This document shows, one piece after another, positions 26,601 to 38,600 of a DNA stretch of 64,000 nucleotides. The notes under the pieces were generated by a model that worked only from the letters and a program-made list of their open reading frames with translations, was not told the DNA's origin and made no database searches. How positions within the stretch are numbered: the first letter of the stretch is position 1; each line of letters begins with the position of its first letter. Both the position numbers and the translations under genes were made by a program. This DNA is from Zerene cesonia (lineage: Eukaryota > Arthropoda > Insecta > Lepidoptera > Pieridae). The stretch lies in assembly GCF_012273895.1 (NCBI RefSeq), contig NC_052129.1, positions 5,704,001 to 5,768,000 of the forward strand. Reading direction: 5' to 3'.

Positions 26601-29600
26601 TTTATCGAAAAGAATTCGATGTTTAAACTGAATACGAAACAACGTAATGTAGTTAAATGTAAAGGCTTTTAAATGGGTTAATTGCGTAAGCCATTAGACG
26701 TGACTATTTTAAATTTGTCAGCGAATGCCAGATGCTAATAAAAAACTTCTAGTAGGGTTTCCACGTATTGTATACAGTACTTTTTTAAAGTTTATCCAAT
26801 ATTTTACAGGAGAATCGATTAAACGTGAACAATAAATTAATAAATATGACAATTTTTTGACTAAATTGTGTCAATATTATATTTTATTGTATAGGTAAAT
26901 ATGTACAATACAATATACTTTATTCAACACACACAAATGAGGATATTAACAGATGAAAGAAATCAAGGAAGGAAAGAATAAATTACAAGGTTTTTACATA
27001 ATAATACTGGTATACATAATAATGGTTCCAAAGAACTGTCCTGCGGTTTGGACATTGTGATTGAATTTACTTGTTGTATATCTTCATTAATTAATGATAT
27101 TTTCCTTCAGGTTCAGATATCAATACCCGCCAATGCCCCGCGAAGCCTACGGTCGCGTTATCACTAAAGCGCCCCCTAACGCTGTCCGCACCCCTGACTA
27201 CGGCGAAGTGAGTATCCGATAAAATTTATATTAAAAACATTTATAGTAATGTTATATTATTGTTATCTGGTCTACCACTAGGATTGCGTTGTTTTTACAC
27301 GCTTTTTATTAGCTTCACCTGTATGTTTGTTTGTAACCGACTTCTTTGGGCGCGATTTTCACCCACTTTAAAAGGCCAGATTTCGTTCAAACTTTGTAGA
27401 TTTATTGAGGACCGATGACAATACACAAATTTGATAAAATTATTCCATTTTTCAATTTGCAAAATATGATTAAAGCGTGTTTTTTAGTTTTTTTTAACTA
27501 TTATAATATATTATTTAAGCGATCACATTCGCAAAGAAAGTGTCTCTGCGAATGCGCTCCCCGCTTTTATATATAAGGGAAAAGGAAAGGATTAATGACG
27601 ATTATGAGATCCCCTATGGCGTACGATTATTATGAGTGAACAAACATGTCATTATTATTAATCCTACTAATATTATAAATGCGAAAGTTTGTAAGGATGT
27701 GTGTATGTTTGTTGCTCTTTCACGCAGACTACTGAACCGATTGCAATGAAATTTGGTACGTAGACAGCTGGAAAACTGGAATAACATATAGGCAACTTTT
27801 TATCCCGATATTGCTACGGTATACGGACTTACACGGGTGAAACCGCGGGGCGCAGCTAGTACGTTTATAATAATAAGTGATTATGACGACTAGCTATACG
27901 CCCGCGGCCTCACCCGCCTAGCGAATGTCAAATGAAGTGATTATTGGGGATAAGATGTATCATCAATCCGGGGTAAATACCTAAATATAAAATGCCATTA
28001 CGACAGTAAAGAAAGTTAAACAAAAAATTATTTTTTATTTTGATTTACATTTTTGCACGACTTATGATGCGAAGCATCAAAGAGTTCTCTATTATCGAAA
28101 CATCCGTTTTGCTTCTCCGCAAATATTTAATTAATTACTCGATCAGTTATCCACGCAATCACTTCGCTCCATTAGAAGGATAATTTAATGGAGAATATTT
28201 CTGTCACTGAAAACATATATAATACTAGCTGCGCCCCGCGGTTTCACCCGCGTAAGTCCGTATCCCTTAGGAATATTGGGATAAAAAGATGCCAATATGT
28301 TATTCCAGCTATCTACGTACCAAATTTCATTGCAATCGGTTCAGCAGTTTTTGCGTGAAAGAGCAACAAACACACACACACGCACAACCTTACAAACTTT
28401 CGCATTTATAATATTAGTAGGATTAGTGTAGATTGATAAGTATATTAAATTTTGTATAATTTGATTTATCACATTTTCCGATGAAGGAATCCGAATCAGA
28501 ATTACAGTTTGGTTCTGCACTTACCAACCCCGTAGATAGCTGGACAACTGGAGTAACATATAGGTAACTTTTTATCCCGATATTCCTAATGGATACGGAC
28601 TTACGCGGGTGAAACCGCGGGGCGCGCAAACTATAATTCTGCAGCGCATTCTCCAAATACCAAATTCAGACTCCAGACCTCTGCACGGATAAAAGACTAA
28701 ACTCAACCTACGACTTGTAGAAGTTCACTCAACTCTCAAGTAATGCGAAGTGAAACCATTCTTAACTATGAATCTTTTACAAATTTCACAAAGACCGATC
28801 ACGATTGCTCACCGTCCGTCCGTCTAATAACACTATTCGAAGTGAAACTTTTAAAAAGGTCACGTGGAAATTAGTTTCCATCCGACGGCATTTATGTCTA
28901 TCTTGATAAAAGATTCCCTGTTGAAATATCCGTTTGGATTCTTTTTCCTTTCATCGAATGTCAGTAGCGCGATTATTTGAAAGTAGTTTTCCTTGTAATG
29001 CTATGTCTTTTATTAGTCAGTGATTAAATAATGTAAAAGCCTTTATAATAGGTATATACGTTTCTATATGCTTATGCTATAATATATTATGTTTAATTAA
29101 TTACACCTAGTGTCCACTATTTAACTATTTTGTAATAGGGAAAGGTGAAATTTTCATGTATATGGCTTTCTCATACCGATATTCAAAGACAAATAAATTT
29201 TTAATAGAACAATTATTTGTATTTCTATTATTTTTTTTAATATACTTACCCATGCTCCTTGTAAGGAAAAATATGAATATATAACAACTAACAACTATGA
29301 CAATTGAAATTTATAATATTACAAAGTTCTAAAACATTTATTACTACGACCAATTGCATCGTATTGTAATTCGTAGCAGGTAACTATGTCCAACTGTCGC
29401 GAGGAATCAAACACGAAACAGTGTAAAAGTCCGGTCGTTCAGTCTGTTTGTCTTACATTGGCTTCCATTATATAATTTCGTCAAGTTCAACGGGTTGCGT
29501 AAAAACTTTTGAATGTAAACAAAAAAAATCAGATCCAAAGCAAACACTTTCGTGACATTGCTCTTTGAATAAAACAATATACTTGACCACTTTAACTTCT

Positions 29601-32600
29601 CGCGACGGTTGCGAAGTTCGTCGCGAACTTTTGAAGTATTTGTTTAATAAATCATTAATTAGACTTTTGGTGCTGTGGGGTTTACTATGCAATCGATTCG
29701 CTTGCTCGCTGTTTGAATTAAGGAAATGTCCCATAGAGCGTTATTCAGTTGTTTGTAAGTTCAGCTCCTTTCGATTAGGAATGTATAGTTTCCTTATGAT
29801 CTACAACTACAATCACAATAAATTACCTCAATATCATTTCAATTGCAATATGTGATTGTGTTTGCAATTCCCCATATATCCATTTATGTCATCCATTTTC
29901 GTTTTTAAAACACACAGCTCATGTAAATTCTACCAAAAAGCTGATAATTTCTTTCACATTCGTTGAATTCTTTATTTACAAACATAGCTTCATCTTAAAG
30001 CTATTTCTTGACAATATTCTTAATCATTTTGCAACAAAACAATACACAAATAAAAAGGAATACCATTAAAGACGAGTATTACACGGTAGATTACCTATCT
30101 GTGTAGTAATAATACATCAATTGATTTCATTAACTATTTTATAGTTATATATATAAGTATTACCGATATATAGATATTTAAATTGCTAATATTTTTAGAA
30201 GCATAATAAATTTAGACTTTACACTAGTTAAGGAATCTATCTAATGACAAATATTTTCTAGACGAGAAATAAGATTTTTGCTAGAGATATTTTTTAATAA
30301 CTTTCGCGAAGTTGGTGTAGACTAATTTAAAAATGGTGTCAGGTATTTTAATATGAGATAAATTCATAAGAACTCGCAACTAACTTTGGAATTTATATCA
30401 TGAACCGGTAAGTATCTCTTTGTGAGGAGCTAAAACGTTCTTGTAATAGTTTTACATATAACTACTCTTTTTTATAAAGGTTACTGACGTCCCTGGCAAG
30501 GGAGGAGGTGGTTTGTATTCGTTTATATCAAACACTAGAAGAATCACGTCAATGAGATGAAAATCGACCTAGTTATCGAGTAACAACAACAAAACAAGAA
30601 ATACAATCTAATTGAAAACCTGCTTCAGTTAAAAAGATAACTACAATTTTAAAGGTTTCTTCCCGAACAAACAAAATCTCAAAAATCTTATTATTTCTCT
30701 ATTCATATACCTATGTAGTGTCAAACATACACGTTTTCTTTAATATTTTAACTTGATAATGTTCGTTGAAATAATATTCAATTATAACGATACCATATAA
30801 AAATATTTGTATTGAATGATTGTAGCTAAATAACATATAATCATAAAGTATATATTTTTAAAACAATAAATACACAACACGCCTTCGTCAAATTATTGGA
30901 GATATCACAGGGTTTCAATGTAGATTTTTTCCCCGATTTTGCGGAAAACAATACCGTTCGGAGTGTACGTTTCTCGGTAAATGTATTTTTAGTGGCAACT
31001 AGTGTGTGGGCGAACACAAGACGGGCTTGTACAAAGGGCATCCCCTTTGTATAAGTCTATCTGAAATAAAACAAAGCAATTGTTGCTCAAAGGAAGCCGC
31101 AGACCAGAGCCGAAGAATAATAGGAAGTAGGTTTCGGTTTATAATTAGATTTTATAATTATTTTATAAATTTCACGTAAACTAGTCTAATTTTCGTCTGG
31201 AGTGTAGACGGGTTCCATAGGACTGGAATTATGGGAAAGCATAATAAATAAAAAAAGTATAAGCTTAGATATTTTTATGAGTACACCAACAAAATAACAC
31301 GGAGAAAGGTGCGAAGTATCTTCAGGGATATTGGATGCAAGATCTGGACACTTTATTTGGTAAAATCCAAACAAAAAATCTTCTAAGACCCGAAAAAATT
31401 AATTTTATATGTCAATAAATAGATTGTATAGAATTTAATTAATTGATAAAATCTTATACCTATATTGTTTTGTTTTTAAGTCAATACACACGATATTACA
31501 CGTTGCGTTACGTATTATTAAAAGGTTTTAGAATTTCATTAGGGGATTCTGAAGCGTTTCTTTACATTCAACACAAGTCACTAAGCTTTGAAGTGAACAA
31601 ATTAATTTATTCACAGACGATTAGCGACTGCAACGGAACGTTTTTGTATTATTTTATTTTTCCAATACAAAAGGTTTTATTTTGTTTCCGATGTTATTGT
31701 TCTTAACAATTGTTTGGAGTCAACAAGCCTTACAAAAGTAATATAATAATATAATAACATTCATTTATAAAAATTAAAAAAGTATGTTTTTTCATGCGAC
31801 CCTGCCAGGATTCGAACCTGGAATCTTCTGATCCGTAGTCAGACGCGTTATCCGTTGCGCCACAGGGCCGGTTAGTGACTATTCCGAAATTATACATATA
31901 TATCTATTACAAGCTTTTCTTCAATAAAAACTTGCAAACTTTATATGGACGTCTAATCCTACATAATATTTTATGAATTTTTAGTTGTACCTTCAACATC
32001 TAAAACTAACTTTGATTTATATTTTAAAACCCTACTTCCCTCATACCATACCACCCGCAGCAATTATAATAGTTAGTTATATCGTTTAATCTATACTATC
32101 TATACTACTAATAAAACTGAAGAGTGTTTGTTTGAACTCGCTAATCTCAGGATCTACTCGACCGAATTCAAAAATTCTTTCACCGTTGGATATGTCTCTG
32201 CTCCCTGAGTGTGATAAATTATATACGAAACGCAAAGCCACGGCCAAACGCTAGTTAACGCAAATTGGCTGTATCATATAATACAACATATTTTACATAC
32301 AATTCTTATGAACTCAGATATATTTGTTATTTAGTCACGCCAAAAAGCATCTGAACTCTGTTAATCAGTGTTTTGAACACATTGAAATAAACTGCATTAA
32401 CAGCATCCACGTAGTGTTTGTTTCCTACGTAAATACGTTATCAAAGCTCCGACCTTTACTGCGAACCAGCCCCCGTTTATAATTAAGCCTTTAGGACAGG
32501 TGTTGCCCCAAAATCTGGGGCCTCTAATACCTGTCACAGCAATAAATATACTATTATCACGGATAACATAATAACATAGTACTATACTATTACTAATTTG

Positions 32601-35600
32601 GTTTTTGAGTGAGTTTTTAATCATATGTGTTTTTGGTTAATTGATTTTAAATTGTTTTTGCTTGTGCGTTTGTTATGTTAAACGTTACGATTACGTAAGA
32701 GAAAGAGATATTCCAGTAAGAGGTTTAATTTTTTTTTAACGAAGGAAAGAATGAATCCATAAGAAAGTTACATAAAAGTTATGAAAATTTTCTCAAAAAC
32801 CAGGTATTATAGAATGGGAACCTATTAATAGGACTGCGCTGTCCATCTGTCTGTCTGTTTCTCCGTCCAACTCACCAGGATATATCTCAAAAACCGTAAT
32901 TGTAAGACGGTTGCAATTTTCAAAGATGATGTATTTCCATTGCGGCTACAACAACAAATAACCATAAATTGAGGTTAATCAACACTTAGCCCGGTAATAA
33001 ATTGGATTGGTGACTAATTTTCTTTCATTTGCACGCCGTTCCTAACCTAAGGGTTACGTGACACTAAGGTGCCACGACTCCGATCGCACTTGAGCAACTT
33101 TTCACACATTTCCAGGGCCTCAAAGAGAATAAATACGACCCTGCAACAAACACTAAGTACATTATGCACTAAATTTGCATAAACCGAACCGTAATGTACA
33201 TTTGCGTCGCATAATTAGATGACGTGGGGCAAATGAATATTAAGTCAATGATAGACCGTGTTCAAATTTGGAGTAAGCTTTTGGGTATTCATTTCAGCTT
33301 CTGTTTGTGGTGGAAATAATTTTGTTAGTGTTGCGTTAGGAATGATAACTTAATATGTGGTTCTAGTTAATGTTTTTTTCATACAAGTAGGTGATGATGC
33401 AATTATGCATTTGTTATTCGACACTAGATAACCATTGAGGATTGAAATTACGATAACTTAGCGACTACTTATTATTATGAACTTAAGCGATAACTTACTA
33501 GGTAATATCCAGGGGTCTACGCTCATGGGAGGTAATTTTTAATTTTGTTTTAAATTAACGTTTGATAAGCGATTAGAAGTATTAGGTTATTCAATGAAGG
33601 ATGCATTAAGACGCCTTTGTTTATGCTTCTCTTTGACTAAGTAGTCGAATATTACACACTCAGAAATCTATTAAGTACATACTTACTAACTAACTAATCA
33701 GTTTGATGTAAAGAATCTAATCTGAAATCCTATTTGCTCTGTTATTAAACTTCGAACATAAAATGATATTTATCTTGTGAAAATAAATTGTATTTTTGTT
33801 ATATCCTTCTGTGTTTGTCACGTTAAGGATCACTTGTGGCTATTAGTTTAGGGCTTCTTAAGTTCGTTGTTTGTCTGTGGCATTGCTATATAGCAGTCAC
33901 AGATAACATAACACTATAAAAAGCACAACAACTGTTTTAACACCCGTTTTTATCCTTTGGACAAGATGGATAGAGCATTTATATTTACTGTAGCTGTCCC
34001 GGCAATGCTGCAATACCATACGCTTTTAAGAGTAAAAAAGACAAATTCTTTATTAATATTTTAATAAGTTCTGTCTTATTTATACTTTTTTCTGACTTTC
34101 GTGTTGTGTAGCTTGTTTCTTGAAATAAACTATATTCTTTTCAATTTCATAAATAGCTGGTGTAGATCAACGTAGTAATTTCGTTAAAAAGTCTTTAATT
34201 TCCTAAATAGATCGTGGATTCTCAGATCTACTCAGATACGCATACAAAATTTTGTGAGATTCTGCTAAGCTGTTTCGGAGGAGTGCGGGAACGAACGTTG
34301 CGACACGAGAATTTTATAAATATAGTAGATAATTAGACATACTTTATAATAAAAACAATTAAATTAATTGTTAAATATTATCCTCCTAAAAAATAATTTT
34401 ATTTACATTACGCAAAAATAACCTTCTTCTCAGTCAAAATTAAACGTTTGAATTCAACAAAAAACTATTTTATAATCGTCAAATTAGATACTTTATTATT
34501 GTATTAATTCATATTATTCTATTTTGTAAAAATGGTGGTTATACTTAAAAAAACAATATTTTGTAAGTATAACCACCATTTTGTAATTGAAACACGTAAT
34601 TTTATCTGGTGCTAGAACAAATATGACTTCACTACTTTCATATTTTACTACGACACTAATTTCATATTTGGTACAAAATGCACGACCTACTATGCACTAA
34701 ATACATTAAAAACGGTATTTTTTTCAATTGAACACAGCAGACAACTCTCTGGAGCAGTAGATAAATCACTTATAAGTATATTTCACTTTTTCAATATCGT
34801 ATTGCGTCGCGAGCAAAAAAAAATGCAATTTACCGACGATATATGGCCGTAGATCGTGTTTAAACTTCCAGACCACTGAGTTGAAACTACGACTCGTCGA
34901 CCAACCTTTTTCATCCCAACTAATGTGTAGACCTGCTGTGTATATAATATACTTACATACGCAGTTGTTATTTCTAAGATATGTAATGTTAATGTGTGGT
35001 AATTTAAAAAAAAATCTAACAAATAAATTCATTTCATTTCAAATGTTTACATTTATGACTATGTTATGACAAAAGTGCTTCTATAAGATGCCTTATTGAT
35101 TAAATAAATGTTAGAGTTTATGATAGTAAAGAACAATACTATATCATTTAGTTAGTATTGTGTCTTTAGAGATAATTGCGTGTAGTTGAACGGGTACAAT
35201 AATTATTTTCTATAAAAAGATCACTCATGCTCCTGGAGGCAATGCAGTGAATGGGATCAAAGAACATATTTTCCTAACAAACACAAATTTCCTAAAAATC
35301 CCACGGAATTGTGAAGTATCAAAAACAAAAAATACCTCCTCCATTTCATGGAACGTCGATTATAAACAAAAGTAATTTTATTTATAGATGCAAAGATGAC
35401 TGATTGACTGATTAATGAAAGCACATACATTATAGTGGCTAAGATAGACTTAGCCACTATAATGTATCCGCTAAGAAATGATTCTGTTCTCTAGTAAATC
35501 TATTCTCTCAAAATTCAATTCAATTCTGTGTTCCGTGTTTTTCAATTTTATGCTTCAAACAGGCATAATTTATGAAACAACTTTGATGACAAAATAACAA

Positions 35601-38600
35601 ATCATATATACATTAACAATATTATTGTACTATATTCTAATTATTATATTTTGTTGCAGATGTTCGGAATGCTAAATGTACCTCATACTTCTGGAAAGAT
35701 CCTTCGGTTTCCTGGACCCTCGCGACCTCGTGGTGGATCTACCTTCATGGTACCCCCACAACGGGATAGGTTGGTTATTATTCTGTGATATCAAATTTAT
35801 ATCTCAATGCTTATAAGCTATTGTATTTTAAGAACAATATTTTTATTATGATTATAAACAGGTTCGAGGCCCTTAAGAAGTTGATAAGGCAGGAGCACAT
35901 CCGCGAACTCCAGAGGAAATATGAAACCGAACAAAAGCAAGAGATTAAAGAGATTGCCGCCGGTCGAGGGTGAGTACATATAAGTATACCATATATGGTA
36001 TACCATATACAGCAGCATTCGCATGCTATTTCAGGCCGTTCCGTGGGCGTGATAGTAGATAGATAAGCATTTTTTAAATCATAAATCATTTATATTAATA
36101 CAATTATTTTACAAATTTAAAGTGACCTGAGGCTCCCAAGATAGAAAAATTATTTTTCAGGAGCCTGAAAATTAAAAATATGAAATTATATGAAAATAAT
36201 GAGAACACGCAAAGAGCTCCTTGATTTTTTTTTTACATTTTTGTAAGCTTTACATCAAACTCTCATAGGAGGCCTATGTCCCAGCAGTGGGAACGAGTGG
36301 GCTGATGATGATGATGATGACATCAAACTAATTAAGCAAATATATTCTCAATTACTAAATTCCAAGATATTGTAGGTGTAGTAAGTAATCTTGCAATTTA
36401 TATTGAATCTTCAACATCAGTCAACTTCAAAATCAGTCCAACTGTTCTGCGGAAGTTTCTCTGTGCTGTATCTGGTAATGACTTCAAGGAAGTTTTCGAT
36501 CGGACGGTTCCAGGATTTCTATTAGTATTATGCTCGTTAGATTGCGAAATGAGATCTTCCCGCCCGTATCGTGTCAGTTAACTGTATAAAATCACAACCC
36601 TTTGTAGCTTATGGTGATAGAGTATTAACCAGATTAAGATTTAAAGAAAAGAAAAGATAGGAATTTCACCGAAGAGAAATTTATTATAATTTGTTAAATA
36701 TTTATATTAATGGTTTTTTTTATGAAGCGCAATAACAATGCATATTTTGTTAAATCAGTTTTTCCCAAAGTGGGCGATTGTGAGGGAGGTGGTAAAAGGT
36801 CCAGAACAAATTGTGGAGCGTAGAAGTGGGTGGGCTTTAAAGTAGAATATAGCTTTCAGAAGAAGCATTTCCCACACAAGTTTCTAAACGAAATACTTTC
36901 TGTAAATAACAATAATAATATTTTTTTTATGCTACACAAAAAAAGCACAATACATAAGATGCAATTTGAAAAAAAAATGTACAGAGGGCGGTCTTATCGC
37001 TTAAAAGCAATCTCTTCCAGGCAATCGCAAAGCGTAAAGGAAAGCTGCGAAAGAAGGTGCACAAGATCGAATTTTACAAATTTTATTTATGAATACTATT
37101 CATACATACATACCTACTTACATACATAGAAAAACAAAAAAGAATAAACTAAATTGGCATAATTTCTAATGAAAAACGTAATATTGTTTAATGAAATTTC
37201 CTTAACATTGCTAAGGACTGCGCAAATGTCAAAATGCTTAAGACTTTCACAAAGACCTTTATAAAGAGACAAACAGTTAAAAATAGTCGACGCTAAATGT
37301 TAACGCGACATCTTTTGCCGATTGTTGGGAGATCTTTCATTTCCTTTGTCTGTTTCTAATTGTTCATGAAATTTTGTAATTATTTTTTTTAATATTATAA
37401 GAAGAAGAAGATGGATTTTCTTTATGAATAAGTAGATGATCAGCCTTTTGTGTCCTGCCAGAACGACACTTTTTTTTTGAGAGTACCCACTGGATATCGA
37501 ACCCGTTCGTTTCGAGACCCGGTTCTACGCTCACGCGTTGACTACTGAACCAGGGAGGCGGTCAGATTTAGATCTAGGCGGGGAGTGTAACAGTTTCTTA
37601 ACAGAGAACTAAACCTCATCCAAACTGTTAGAACTAGACCAAAATTAGAAGGATCCGTGCGGAGACACCAGTTTTCAAAAAAAAAAAATCTTTACGATCG
37701 GTTTACCTTCTCTTTTACTCACTGGCATTCTGGCACTCCTATTATTTTTAAAGTCGGTTGATAAAAGGAAGAAGATCCGCTTGCCTATCTCACATTACCT
37801 CACTAAGTAATACGACGCTCATAACGTCGCTTATAACTCACTGCAGGTGGCCCACCAAGACGTCATAAAGCAGTAATAATTTCAGTGTGGAGAAGTGATG
37901 GCGCTAGAAGACTTAATATAGCTTTGTATTTTTCTCACAGTCAACTTACTCAAACATTTTATAACTAGGTGTCCCGCGTGTTTCCCTTTGCGGCTAAAAG
38001 CGAGTATTTCTAGAACTCATGTGTTATTCTGGTACATAAGCTACATTACTTTCAAGTATCATCAAAATTCGTTTAGTTGTTATACATTAATCCATCCTCA
38101 CAAACTTTCACATGTATTTTGTAGAATATTAGTGGGATAGTTGGATAAGACCAGCTTCAACAAATGTGTTCACTATACACACAAAAAGAATTGAATTCCT
38201 TATTTTATTTCTTTATTATTTCGTTGAATTTCAGTGCTGTTTGTTAAAAAATAGATACCTACGGAATTAACATGTATTATGTAATTGAAGAAAGGAGTTA
38301 TTGATTATTTTTATTCCAAAACTTTTCAGAACATTACGTGGTTAAACATACATGAAACAATAAGCAAACACGTAAATATAAATTGATAATCACCGCTTTT
38401 GTAGTCGGTTACACATATTCCTTGAAGCGCACTTCTTTACTCGACAAAGAACACTAAAATGTAATTTGAAAGATATTAAAATTCATAAATTAATCATAAA
38501 TATTTAAGTTGAAGCATTGTAGTTTCACCACAAACGATGTTATTAAATTTTAAAAGTTGAAACGAGTTATCAAGTTTAAGCTGACAAAGTTTTTGATGTA

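Larger units (their letters stand above)
23457..27110 (+). other. Intron 2 of the secreted-protein gene (phase 2)
   Basis: This 3.65-kb intron has SINE-like units at 23826-24069 and 26323-26542 and a Helitron-like relative at about 24310-24533. There is a (GATGG)n run near 25386-25409 and a TTTA-type run near 23591-23611. I see nothing else in 24540-26320 or 26545-27110. Confidence 0.75.
27208..35659 (+). other. Intron 3 of the secreted-protein gene (phase 0)
   Basis: This is the longest intron (8.45 kb). It contains a 217-bp MITE-like repeat, three Helitron-like copies, an antisense tRNA-Arg gene, a family-2 Helitron-like copy, the repeat at 32790-32965, and perfect hairpins at 34529-34582 and 35425-35467. 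I see nothing gene-like in 28640-30500, 30640-31790, 32970-34200 or 34590-35420. Confidence 0.75.

Noticed and set aside
28423..28656. Short frames with repeated CAPRFHPRKSV-type peptide (also near 513-737, 4877-5098 and 20626-20882)
   Set aside because: These are translations of the Helitron-like family 1, not genes.
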